From assembly GCA_900550835.1 (NCBI GenBank), contig URTP01000074.1:1-10157 (forward strand): a DNA stretch of 10,157 nucleotides, given 5' to 3'. Under the pieces are notes generated by a model. That model saw nothing but the letters and a program-made list of their open reading frames with translations, was not told where the DNA came from and made no database searches. The position numbers were made by a program, and so were the translations under genes. The DNA comes from an uncultured Collinsella sp. (lineage in GTDB: Bacteria > Actinomycetota > Coriobacteriia > Coriobacteriales > Coriobacteriaceae). The first letter of the stretch is position 1; every line of letters begins with the position of its first letter. This document shows, in pieces, positions 1 through 6,503 of this stretch.

Positions 1-28
1 CTCTTCTTTTGGGAGGAGTCGCTTTTTT
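1..28 (+). terminator. Partial intrinsic terminator of a gene left of the window
   Basis: A G+C-rich arm at 11-22 (GGGAGGAGTCGC) is followed directly by six T at 23-28, the usual 3' half of a rho-independent terminator. The matching 5' arm would lie mostly before position 1; within the window only a weak pyrimidine partner at 1-7 is visible. It would end a rightward transcript that precedes the methyltransferase gene. The call rests on half a structure. Confidence 0.4.
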
Positions 29-34
29 GTTGAT

Positions 35-40
35 AGGAGG
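35..40 (+). promoter_or_regulatory. Ribosome binding site that fixes the methyltransferase start
   Basis: AGGAGG at 35-40 lies seven bases before GTG at 48. It supports GTG-48 as the start rather than the in-frame TTG at 9, which lies inside the terminator-like sequence and would add an untypical 13-residue hydrophobic leader. Confidence 0.85.
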
Positions 41-47
41 TTGGCCC

Positions 48-935
48 GTGATTGATGGGGATGCTCGCTCTGAGCTTCTTTCTGCTGATTGGAATCAGGA
101 GTGGATGCGGCTGCAAGCTGCTCGGCGGCGGGCTGATGATTCTTTTGAATGGGATAAGCGGGCTCGGCATTTTCGGCCGCTTGAGACTGCTCCGTATGCC
201 CGGGATTTTATAAAGCTGTTGGCGTTAAAGCCTGGCGAGTCGGTGCTTGATATGGGGTGTGGGGCTGGGTCGATTGCTATTCCGCTTGCTCAGGCTGGTC
301 ATCCCGTGATTGCTGCTGATTTTTCCCCTGCTATGTTGGGCACGCTTGATGCTGGCATTGAGTACTATGGGCTCGAGGATCGCATTACACCGCTTGAGCT
401 TGCTTGGGATGATGATTGGGATTTGGTTGGGCCGGTTGCCAAGACTGTGGATGTTGCCTTTGCCAGTCGTTCCGTCACCACAAATGACCTAAAAGGCGCG
501 CTTGCCAAGCTTGATCGAACGGCTCGTCGCCGTTGTGCTGTCACGATGGTCGCCAACTCCAGCCCGCGCTATGATCTGCACTTGATGAACGCCATCGGCG
601 CCTCGGTTACCTGCAGCAATGGCTTTGTGTACGCCTTTAACATTCTCATTCAGATGGGGGCGCTGCCGCAGGTTACGTACTTTGAATCGCCTCGTCGCGA
701 TACCTTCGATAGCCTTGAGGCGGGCGTGGCGGACTTCTCCCGCATGCTCGAGCACGGTAACGAGGATAAGATCGACCGTCTGCGCGTCTACGTCGCTCAG
801 CATATGATTGAGAATCCCCATGCTGGCGAGCCAGGGTCCAAGGGCGTGCCGCAAGGGCGCTACATGCTCGACCACATCCGCAAGGTCCGTTGGGCGTTTA
901 TTGCATGGGAGTCGGTCTCTTCGAGCCGTCCATAG
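48..935 (+). CDS. Class I SAM-dependent methyltransferase, substrate unknown
   Basis: This 295-residue protein starts at GTG-48, behind a perfect AGGAGG. Residues 66-74 (VLDMGCGAG) are the glycine-rich motif I that binds S-adenosylmethionine, and Asp91 in the following IAADFS segment is the usual acidic residue at the end of strand 2 that contacts the ribose. The core resembles Methyltransf_11/25-type Rossmann domains. The C-terminal half (about 145-295, with RSVTTNDL and a final VRWAFIAWE) probably recognises the substrate, but I cannot identify that substrate. There is no signal peptide or membrane segment, so it should be cytosolic. It stands alone: terminator-like sequence precedes it and 182 non-coding bases follow. 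Codons up to about position 470 end mostly in T or G, with only about a dozen ending in C, whereas later codons favour C. The class is secure; the role is not. Confidence 0.85.
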   Translation: MIDGDARSELLSADWNQEWMRLQAARRRADDSFEWDKRARHFRPLETAPYARDFIKLLALKPGESVLDMGCGAGSIAIPLAQAGHPVIAADFSPAMLGTLDAGIEYYGLEDRITPLELAWDDDWDLVGPVAKTVDVAFASRSVTTNDLKGALAKLDRTARRRCAVTMVANSSPRYDLHLMNAIGASVTCSNGFVYAFNILIQMGALPQVTYFESPRRDTFDSLEAGVADFSRMLEHGNEDKIDRLRVYVAQHMIENPHAGEPGSKGVPQGRYMLDHIRKVRWAFIAWESVSSSRP

Positions 936-1050
936 ACCGCTTTCGGCCGTCGTACACGTCCGCCTGTAACCAGCCCCGTTCTCCCGCTCGGCATCCGCAT
1001 TCTTTTTGAACTGGGCAAACACGCCCCACACCGCGCCGTTCCTGCGCTAT

Positions 1051-1095
1051 CGTGGGACAGCCCACGTAGATTAAGGCCCCATCGCGGGGCGCCCC
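1051..1095 (+). other. Two small hairpins in the presumed 5' leader of the YhbY gene
   Basis: The 182-base gap between the methyltransferase and the YhbY gene holds CGTGGG/CCCACG at 1051-1066 (six pairs, four-base loop) and GCCCC/GGGGC at 1076-1090 (five pairs). The sequence then continues as GGGGCGCCCC (1086-1095), which allows alternative folds. There is no T-run, so these are not ordinary terminators. They end about 22 bases before the start codon. I see no convincing promoter in this gap. Confidence 0.4.
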
Positions 1096-1117
1096 ATAAC
1101 ATAGAAAGCGAGAACCC

Positions 1118-1417
1118 ATGGCACTGACAGGAGCCCAGGTCAAGCAGCTTCGCAGCATGGCCCATCATCTCAACCCCGCCATCATCATCGGCAAGTCCGA
1201 CATCAACGAGGGCACCGTCGAGCAGACGGTCGCCTACCTGGAGAAGCACGAGCTCGTTAAGTGCTCCGTGCTGGACGGCTCCAGCCTTTCCGCCCGCGAG
1301 GCCGCCGAAGAGCTCGCCGATCGCTGCCATGCCGAGGTCGTCCAGGTTATCGGCCGCAAGTTCTCGCTGTATCGCGAGTCCTCGCGCAAGGATATCGAGA
1401 AGATTAAGCTCGTCTAA
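1118..1417 (+). CDS. yhbY: YhbY/YqeI-family RNA-binding protein (CRM domain)
   Basis: The protein has 99 residues, the normal length for a single-domain CRS1-YhbY (CRM) protein. It starts ALTGAQVKQLRSMAHHL, has the IIIGKSD loop (25-28), a central helix with ELVKCSVL (45-52), and ends with the family's VVQVIGRKFSLYRES strand (74-88). These proteins bind RNA and associate with pre-50S ribosomal particles, so a cytosolic role in large-subunit assembly is expected from the family. The usual loop is G-K-x-G; here its last glycine is Asp28. The ATG at 1118 is the only sensible start, but it has only a weak purine-rich ribosome site (AAGCGAG). The gene is monocistronic, with its own terminator about 40 bases downstream, and converges on the large regulator gene. 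Confidence 0.93.
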   Translation: MALTGAQVKQLRSMAHHLNPAIIIGKSDINEGTVEQTVAYLEKHELVKCSVLDGSSLSAREAAEELADRCHAEVVQVIGRKFSLYRESSRKDIEKIKLV

Positions 1418-1456
1418 GAGCCGACGATCCGGCGAGTCAACATACATCAAGCTTGC

Positions 1457-1488
1457 GAGCGTCCGAGCAATTCGGACGCTCATTTTTT
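1457..1488 (+). terminator. Intrinsic terminator of the YhbY gene
   Basis: A perfect ten-pair stem (GAGCGTCCGA at 1457-1466 with TCGGACGCTC at 1472-1481), a five-base loop, one A, then six T (1483-1488). The T-run faces rightward only. On the minus strand no T-run follows the stem, so this is mainly a terminator for the YhbY transcript. Confidence 0.92.
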
Positions 1489-4486
1489 ATCGCTCGACGA
1501 GCACGCGGTTGAGCCTGCCCTCTACCAAGCGCTCGTACAGACGCCGCGTCTCGGGCTCGGGCACGCCATTGACCTGCTCCCTCAGGTGATGCATATGCCC
1601 ACTGTACAGCTCGACGATATCGCGTCGTCGCCCCGCCGCACCGTAGACGCGCATAGCGCAACGCACCATGTCCTCGCGCGCCGTCTCTTGCCGCAGCCCC
1701 GACTCCACCAGCCATACCGCCGACTGCAGGTCGTTTTCTTCTAGGGCGGCATTCGCGCCCCGAATCATGCAGTCGATATACTTCGATTCCATAATGCGCC
1801 GCATACGCAAAAAGTAGGTGGGATTACAGCCATTGGGAACATACAACGGGCCGGCGTAGAGCTGCTCGATCTTAAGGCACAGCTCGACCAGATGGGGTCC
1901 ACGCGCACCCGTGCGATTTCCCAAAACTTCGCGGCTTATCTGATCAAACAACCGCACGTCAGTCTTGACGTAATCGCCGTTAAGCCCAATGCACTCGTTT
2001 TGGATCAGCACACACGACTTGCCGTCCGGTGTCGGCCCCAAGGCCGAACGCAGGCGCGATATCGTCGAGTACAGATTGTTACGAGCGCTATTGAACTCGG
2101 CATGGGGCCACAGCTCCATAGCCAGCGTCTCGCGGTCGACCAGCGCATCCATACCCAGTGCAAGCCGCTCGGCAAGCGTCGCCGCTTTCTTGCGGCGCCA
2201 CATCTTATCCGTGATGGGAAACCCGTCGCGCTCGGCGCGAAACGCCCCAAACATGCGGATCTCGATATGGCCAATCATATCGACACCCTCGGCATCGCCG
2301 GCCTGGAACAGACGCTCGCCTTCGCCCTCAAAGTCGTCGCGCAGCGAGTACCGCGACAGCTCGCGCACGGGAAGCTTCTTGCGAATCCTGGTCGCCGGCT
2401 CGCCCAGACAATGCATGGCAAGGCGCGCAAAGAGCCGATACGATGGTTCCAGAATCCCCGCACGATTCATGGACATCCAGGCCGCAAGATCGCTGTCTCG
2501 GCCCGCACAGGCCAAATGCAGCGCCACCATCCAGGCCTCCGCTCCACCAACCTGCGTCTGGCTTATATCGAGCAACTCCGCTTCCTCACGCACCGAAACC
2601 ATCGAGGTGTTACGCAGATACGCCGCGCGCTCCAGCAGCAATGCGTTATCGCGCATGTACGCAATCGACTCCTCGGCAAGTTTGAGCACTTGGACCGCAC
2701 GGAACTTTGCATTAACCGGCCGTCCCTCTGCCAGCGACTGCCAGCCTTCTAGCAACAGGCCAAACAGCTGAATCTGGTTGTCGCGCATGCGCACGGCAAA
2801 ACGATCGAGCTCGTTGAATGCCGCGTCGTCGGTTACCGGCAAGCCGGAAAGGAGCCGCCGTGCCGCCAACACCATGCGCACCCAGATAGCCATCGCCTTG
2901 AGCCCACGTACGTCGAGCGCCTCCCGCACCACCGTCATCTCGTCGTCGCGCTCGTCGGTTCCCGCAAACGACCCGTCAAAAAGCTCCACCAGCATGCTGT
3001 CGGCCCGTATAACAATCCCCGCGATGTCGAGCTCGCAGTCGTAGGCCTTGCTCGTTTTGAGCTGCTGTAGAACGCCGCCGTCATCTCCCCGCTCGGTCAG
3101 GCAGCGCTTGACCTCGATATGCGCGGACAACATATCGAGCGCGGTATGGGATGTCTCGATTTCTGGCACGGTCAGGTTCGTAGGAAGCCCAAGCCCGTTG
3201 TCCCCATAGCAAACAGCCGTCAGTGTCTGGGCCACCCTCCATGAAACAGGGTCTATTTCGCAGGCCGCCCGTTCGCCCCCGCGCTCGATAACCGATGCCA
3301 TATAGCGAGCGAGCTTTGTATTGGACACGCTGACCGCTGCCAGATATACGCCAAGCGCCTCGGCAGGCGTTGGCTCTGGAGCCGGATCGTCGGCATCGAT
3401 CGTGCCCAGCGCTGCTCGGCAGATATCGGCCCCGTGCCCCGTCAGAGCCAGATCGACCCCATACTGCCCAGCAAGTTCAAGGACCGCTTCACGGTCCAAA
3501 AAGGCGTCCGCCAGGCCCATCGCCGCATCGCATCTACCCGCCTTAAGCAAAATCCGGGCCGCCCTCGGAACAAGTTCGGGGCGAACCTCGGCCACCAACT
3601 TACGCAAACGCAAGCGTCCGTTATCCTCCGTGCCCAGACACGTAAAACTCCGCTCGGCGGGATCCAAGCCAAAGATCGGGTAGTCGCGTACAAAGTAGGA
3701 CTGGTCGACCATCGATAGCCTCACCCCGCAAGCCTCGAGTTCTGCGATATTGCCCTCGCCCATCAAAACCATGAGACATGCCACGCAAAACAGTGCATTA
3801 TTGTCGAGCGAAGCCAGATCGACAAGTGCCGCGCCATATACGTTGACAATCTCGTTTTCGAGCAGACCGGCTACGTCGCCTTGGCCATACAGACCCGTCT
3901 GCAATGCCGAAACGAGCTCGGGCACGCCCTGCGTAAGCTGATAAAAGTCGAGCGATGTGCTGATCGAAAACGCCGATGCCCACGCCGAATACTCATAGGC
4001 ATGTACCTTGAGCATCTGCGCATTGATCTTAACCGAATCGCCCAACCCATGAATCAGTTGACGATTTGAAGGACGGCAGGAGATAAAGACCCCTACCCCC
4101 ATAGCGCGCAGGCCGCGAATCCTGTCGATGAGGTCTTCGGTATCGTGCTGATCGAGGTTTGGCACATTATCAATCGCGATAAGGGAGTGCGGTTTGTCTT
4201 TGAGTTCTTCGGTAACCACCTCGAGCTGCATAAACACCTCGCGCCCAATGGCGCGATCGGCCTCGATAATCCGCACGGGGCCTCGCGTCGGGTCGCATTT
4301 AACCTCATGGGTGTACTGCAGCAGCACCGAGGTCTTCCCAAACCCGTCGGGCGCATAAAGAACCACGATGCCGGCCTTTCGGCCCTTGGCGAGAAGCTCA
4401 TTCATCAAGCGTTCGCGTCGCACCATATAGCCACCGCCCAGCGGCATCAGCTCGAGGTCGTCCATACTGCCCAAATCGTTTACCAT
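1487..4486 (-). CDS. Large STAND-type ATP-binding regulator with C-terminal winged helix and BTAD domain
   Basis: This 999-residue protein starts at ATG-4486, behind GAGGAG five bases upstream (4492-4497). The N-terminus carries a MalT/LuxR-like NTPase: Walker A at 45-52 (APDGFGKT), Walker B at about 101-107 (SLIAIDN, Asp106), and a sensor-like VFISCRPS at 133-140. Residues from about 150 to 735 are helical, leucine/alanine-rich and probably TPR-like, although no clean repeats can be read by eye. From about 741 (IEIRMFGAF) comes an OmpR-like winged helix with a recognition region near 800-815 (RNNLYSTISRLRSALG). It is followed to about 995 by a bacterial transcriptional activator domain ending in PEPETRRLYERL. 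In AfsR-type SARPs the DNA-binding part is N-terminal; here it is C-terminal, as in some MalT-like regulators. The likely role is ATP-switched transcription activation with unknown ligand and targets. nagB is upstream on the same strand, but a terminator and 387 bases separate them, so co-transcription is unlikely. Confidence 0.88.
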   Translation of the reverse strand: MVNDLGSMDDLELMPLGGGYMVRRERLMNELLAKGRKAGIVVLYAPDGFGKTSVLLQYTHEVKCDPTRGPVRIIEADRAIGREVFMQLEVVTEELKDKPHSLIAIDNVPNLDQHDTEDLIDRIRGLRAMGVGVFISCRPSNRQLIHGLGDSVKINAQMLKVHAYEYSAWASAFSISTSLDFYQLTQGVPELVSALQTGLYGQGDVAGLLENEIVNVYGAALVDLASLDNNALFCVACLMVLMGEGNIAELEACGVRLSMVDQSYFVRDYPIFGLDPAERSFTCLGTEDNGRLRLRKLVAEVRPELVPRAARILLKAGRCDAAMGLADAFLDREAVLELAGQYGVDLALTGHGADICRAALGTIDADDPAPEPTPAEALGVYLAAVSVSNTKLARYMASVIERGGERAACEIDPVSWRVAQTLTAVCYGDNGLGLPTNLTVPEIETSHTALDMLSAHIEVKRCLTERGDDGGVLQQLKTSKAYDCELDIAGIVIRADSMLVELFDGSFAGTDERDDEMTVVREALDVRGLKAMAIWVRMVLAARRLLSGLPVTDDAAFNELDRFAVRMRDNQIQLFGLLLEGWQSLAEGRPVNAKFRAVQVLKLAEESIAYMRDNALLLERAAYLRNTSMVSVREEAELLDISQTQVGGAEAWMVALHLACAGRDSDLAAWMSMNRAGILEPSYRLFARLAMHCLGEPATRIRKKLPVRELSRYSLRDDFEGEGERLFQAGDAEGVDMIGHIEIRMFGAFRAERDGFPITDKMWRRKKAATLAERLALGMDALVDRETLAMELWPHAEFNSARNNLYSTISRLRSALGPTPDGKSCVLIQNECIGLNGDYVKTDVRLFDQISREVLGNRTGARGPHLVELCLKIEQLYAGPLYVPNGCNPTYFLRMRRIMESKYIDCMIRGANAALEENDLQSAVWLVESGLRQETAREDMVRCAMRVYGAAGRRRDIVELYSGHMHHLREQVNGVPEPETRRLYERLVEGRLNRVLVER

Positions 4487-4873
4487 GCCCGCTCCTCAAC
4501 TCGACCGTATGGACACTGTAGCCGCAAGACCATACAAGCCGCGCTATGAATAGAGCGACCTTGTGTTCTAGGTTGTCTTTTGGTACGCAAGCGGCAAGTT
4601 TTTGTACAGCGAGGGCCGATTCTTATTAATCCCCCGACTAATCGGTCTTTAAGCAGGTAAATGGCTTGTCAGCTTGTCCCATCTAAGCGGCAGTGTAACG
4701 CAAATGAACAAGGTTCAGCTATGTCATTCAACTCGCCTAGCACCCGCTACCGTCTACGACCTTTTAGTGGCATTTTTGCATAGAATCTGGTATGGAATGA
4801 ATCAAGCTGTTGGGCATCCGGCATTCGTCAAGCTTGCGGCAAGATTATGGTCAAGCGGGCGGAGAGGGATAAC
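4487..4873. other. Gene-free region between nagB terminator and regulator
   Basis: These 387 bases are more A+T-rich than their surroundings and hold no convincing gene; a rightward reading frame from TTG-4674 has no ribosome site and runs into nagB antisense. The stretch must contain the regulator's promoter. A weak candidate on the minus strand is TTAAAG (4647-4652) and TAATAA (4623-4628) with an 18-base spacer. A six-base inverted repeat CCGATT/AATCGG flanks the candidate -10 element (about 4616-4645). GTCAAGC occurs twice near 4827 and 4852. None of these is strong alone. Confidence 0.4.
4507..4557. promoter_or_regulatory. Two inverted repeats just upstream of the large regulator gene
   Basis: GTATGG (4507-4512) and CCATAC (4530-4535) form a perfect six-base inverted repeat separated by 17 bases. 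A second, nearly perfect palindrome, CGCTATGAATAGAGCG, lies at 4542-4557. Both lie 20-71 bases upstream of the regulator's start codon. They could be operator half-sites or hairpins in the leader. The sequence does not say which. Confidence 0.35.
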
Positions 4874-4901
4874 AAAAAGGCCCCCGCAAAGCGGAGGCCT
4901 T
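4874..4901 (-). terminator. Intrinsic terminator of nagB
   Basis: Read on the minus strand, AAGGCCTCCGC (4901-4891) and GCGGGGGCCTT (4887-4877) form an eleven-pair stem with one G-T pair and a three-base TTT loop, followed by T (4874-4876). It lies 32 bases after the nagB stop codon and separates nagB from the regulator gene. Confidence 0.9.
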
Positions 4902-4933
4902 AGGCAAGGCTATGTCGAGATGCAGGATTCGCG

Positions 4934-5662
4934 CTACTCGCAGAGCGAAAGGGCGGCCTCGTCGGCAACGACAACGCAGTTGGTGTGCAGCTGCAGGATC
5001 GAAGCCGGGCACGCGGGCGTAACCGGACCATAGCACATGTCATGCACGGCCTGAGCCTTGGCCTCGCCGTTGGCGACGACCAGGATCATGCGGGCATACA
5101 TGATGGTCTGGGTGCCCATGGTGTAGGCCTGACGGGGAACGTCGTCGATGCTGTCGAACAGGCGGCTGTTGGCCTGAATGGTGCTCTCGGTGAGGTCGAC
5201 GCAGTGCGTGCCCTTGGAGAAGTGGTCATCGGGCTCGTTGAAACCGATGTGGCCGTTGTTGCCAATGCCGAGCAGCTGCAGATCCGGGTAACCGGCGGCG
5301 GCGACGATCTTGTCGTACTCAGAGCAGGCAGCGGCGGCGTCGGGGTTGGAACCGTCGGGCACATGCGTGTTGTTCAGGTCGATGTTGATGTGATCGAAGA
5401 AGTTCTCACGCATGAAGTAGTGATAGCTCTGGGGATCGTCGTGCGAAAGGCCGCGATACTCGTCCAGGTTGTAGGTGCTGACCTCGGCAAAGTCGACGTC
5501 GCCCTTCTCGTACCAAGCAGCGAGCTGCTTGTAGGCACCGATCGGGGTGGAGCCGGTGGCAAGACCCAGCACGCAATCGGGCTTGAGGATAACCTGCGCC
5601 GAGATGATATTGGCGGCCTTGCGGCTCATATCCTCGTAGTCTTTAGCTTTAATGATCTTCAT
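4934..5662 (-). CDS. nagB: Glucosamine-6-phosphate deaminase
   Basis: The enzyme converts glucosamine-6-phosphate to fructose-6-phosphate and ammonia, the last step of GlcNAc/glucosamine catabolism, in the cytosol. The 242-residue protein has the phosphate-binding loop GLATGSTPIG (33-42), the catalytic YNLDEYRGL (64-72, Asp67) and the signature LGIGNNGHIGFNEP (131-144) with His138 and Glu143. The position equivalent to Asp141 of the E. coli enzyme is Asn136 here. At 242 residues it is the short form; E. coli NagB has 266 residues, the extra length being linked to allosteric control by GlcNAc-6-P. ATG-5662 is chosen because AAAGGA lies six bases upstream and the family's MKIIKAKDYEDMS start follows; the frame stays open to 5827 but that extension is not NagB-like. 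A terminator follows directly, and crr lies 272 bases upstream. Confidence 0.95.
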   Translation of the reverse strand: MKIIKAKDYEDMSRKAANIISAQVILKPDCVLGLATGSTPIGAYKQLAAWYEKGDVDFAEVSTYNLDEYRGLSHDDPQSYHYFMRENFFDHINIDLNNTHVPDGSNPDAAAACSEYDKIVAAAGYPDLQLLGIGNNGHIGFNEPDDHFSKGTHCVDLTESTIQANSRLFDSIDDVPRQAYTMGTQTIMYARMILVVANGEAKAQAVHDMCYGPVTPACPASILQLHTNCVVVADEAALSLCE

Positions 5663-5668
5663 TACGCG

Positions 5669-5674
5669 TCCTTT
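5669..5674 (-). promoter_or_regulatory. Ribosome binding site that fixes the nagB start
   Basis: AAAGGA on the minus strand, six bases before ATG-5662. It rejects the longer open frame that continues upstream to 5827. Confidence 0.75.
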
Positions 5675-5776
5675 CTCGTACAAGAGAGGCAAGGCTCCCC
5701 TTACAAGCACTTGCCCGCGGCCCGCGTCGGCCGCAACCAACGTGTGCGGCCACCAGGGCGAGGTCGCGTAATGTAT

Positions 5777-5789
5777 GTGTCTCGTGTCT
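5777..5789. repeat. Short tandem direct repeat upstream of nagB
   Basis: GTGTCT occurs twice (5777-5782 and 5784-5789) about 115 bases upstream of the nagB start. The right copy continues as GTGTCTAG, faintly like half of a GntR-type NagR/DasR site, but the full palindrome is absent. I found no good promoter in the 200 bases before nagB. Confidence 0.2.
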
Positions 5790-5862
5790 AGCCGCGTCGA
5801 GGCCCCTGCCCGTCCACGGTGACCCAAAGCCGTTTAGCTTCGGACAAATCCCATCTTGCCAC

Positions 5863-5892
5863 GGAGGGCGCCCTCTTTCAAGGGCGCCCTCC
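5863..5892 (-). terminator. Long G+C-rich hairpin between crr and nagB, possible terminator
   Basis: GGAGGGCGCCCT (5863-5874) pairs perfectly with AGGGCGCCCTCC (5881-5892): twelve pairs and a six-base loop. It lies 42 bases after the crr stop codon, where a terminator would be expected, but no T-run follows on either strand. It may be a U-less terminator, an RNA-stabilising 3' end, or an attenuator in a crr-nagB transcript. Confidence 0.5.
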
Positions 5893-5934
5893 ATAAACGT
5901 GTTTGAATTGTAGGCTAATGGCCACGTGCACTTG

Positions 5935-6432
5935 CTAGCGCTCGCGAGCAACGATGAGCTGGTCCATCTCTTCGACATGCGCACCAACGGAGCCCTTGAT
6001 ACTCGAGAACTCAACGGAGTTGCACACCAAGATGGGAACCGTCACATCGTAGCCCTCGGCAGCAATTGCCTCGCGATCGAACTCAATGAGTACATCGCCC
6101 TTATGGACGACATCGCCCACCTGTGCATGCACGCTAAAATGCTTGCCCTCAAGCTGAACAGTGTCCAAACCAACGTGGATCAGCACGTCTAGGCCATCGA
6201 CCGTGTTGAGCGCAACAGCGTGTCCCGTGGGAAAAATGGCCTCGACCTTGGCATCAGCCGGTGCAATCACACGCGTGCCGGTAGGCTGAATCGCCACGCC
6301 CTGGCCCAAAAGCCCGGTGGCAAATGTCTGGTCATTGACCTCGGAAAGCGGAATGACGTCGCCCGAGATGGGAGCATCCAGCGTAAGGACTCGACCACGC
6401 ATACCAAAAGACCTTAGGACTTTAGTGAACAT
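5935..6432 (-). CDS. crr: PTS glucose-type EIIA component, stand-alone
   Basis: This 165-residue soluble phosphocarrier accepts phosphate from HPr and passes it to the EIIB domain of a glucose/GlcNAc-family sugar permease. The whole protein is one EIIA-Glc domain: DAPISGDVIPL (19-29), GVAIQPTGTRVIAPADAKV (45-63), TGHAVAL with His71, and the active-site block VLIHVGLDTVQLEGKHF (83-99). His86 matches the phosphorylated His90 of E. coli EIIA-Glc and His71 its partner His75. No EIIB or EIIC is attached or nearby, so it must serve permeases encoded elsewhere. ATG-6432 gives a family-like MFTKVLRSF start; an in-frame TTG at 6453 is upstream and ATG at 6402 is a less likely alternative. It lies 71 bases after glmM, with no clear terminator between, and upstream of nagB. 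Confidence 0.92.
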   Translation of the reverse strand: MFTKVLRSFGMRGRVLTLDAPISGDVIPLSEVNDQTFATGLLGQGVAIQPTGTRVIAPADAKVEAIFPTGHAVALNTVDGLDVLIHVGLDTVQLEGKHFSVHAQVGDVVHKGDVLIEFDREAIAAEGYDVTVPILVCNSVEFSSIKGSVGAHVEEMDQLIVARER

Positions 6433-6433
6433 G

Positions 6434-6441
6434 CTCCCCCT
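6434..6441 (-). promoter_or_regulatory. Closely spaced ribosome binding site of crr
   Basis: AGGGGGAG on the minus strand lies right next to ATG-6432. Depending on the register that pairs with 16S rRNA, the gap is only about one to three bases, shorter than the 5-7 bases of the other genes here. This leaves some doubt about the exact crr start. Confidence 0.45.
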
Positions 6442-6473
6442 CGGACATACCAATCGACCAAAATAGCTTTAAC

Positions 6474-6503
6474 AGTTTACCACTTGGCACTCGTTTTTGA
6501 CCA
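6474..6503 (-). promoter_or_regulatory. Weak candidate promoter for crr
   Basis: On the minus strand, TGGTCA (6498-6503) and TAAACT (6474-6479) are separated by 18 bases. Each matches the sigma-70 consensus at four of six positions. It lies directly after the glmM stop codon. Read-through from glmM is an equally good explanation for crr expression. Confidence 0.25.

Noticed and set aside
489..1483. Leftward frames opposite the methyltransferase and YhbY genes
   Set aside because: They overlap two well-supported rightward genes, and their products show no domain or plausible ribosome site.
1892..2771. Two overlapping rightward frames opposite the regulator's C-terminal half
   Set aside because: They run opposite the conserved winged-helix and BTAD codons and have arginine/serine-rich shadow composition.
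4674..5033. Rightward frame starting at TTG in the gene-free region
   Set aside because: It has no ribosome site or recognisable domain, and it runs through the nagB terminator into antisense nagB.
4985..5791. Long rightward open frame (268 codons) opposite nagB
   Set aside because: It is valine/glycine-rich antisense of a clear NagB gene, with no recognisable domain; antisense frames stay open easily in G+C-rich DNA.
5663..5827. 55-residue N-terminal extension of NagB
   Set aside because: The family starts at MKIIKAKDYEDMS, and a good ribosome site directly precedes that ATG; the extension is arginine-rich and not NagB-like.
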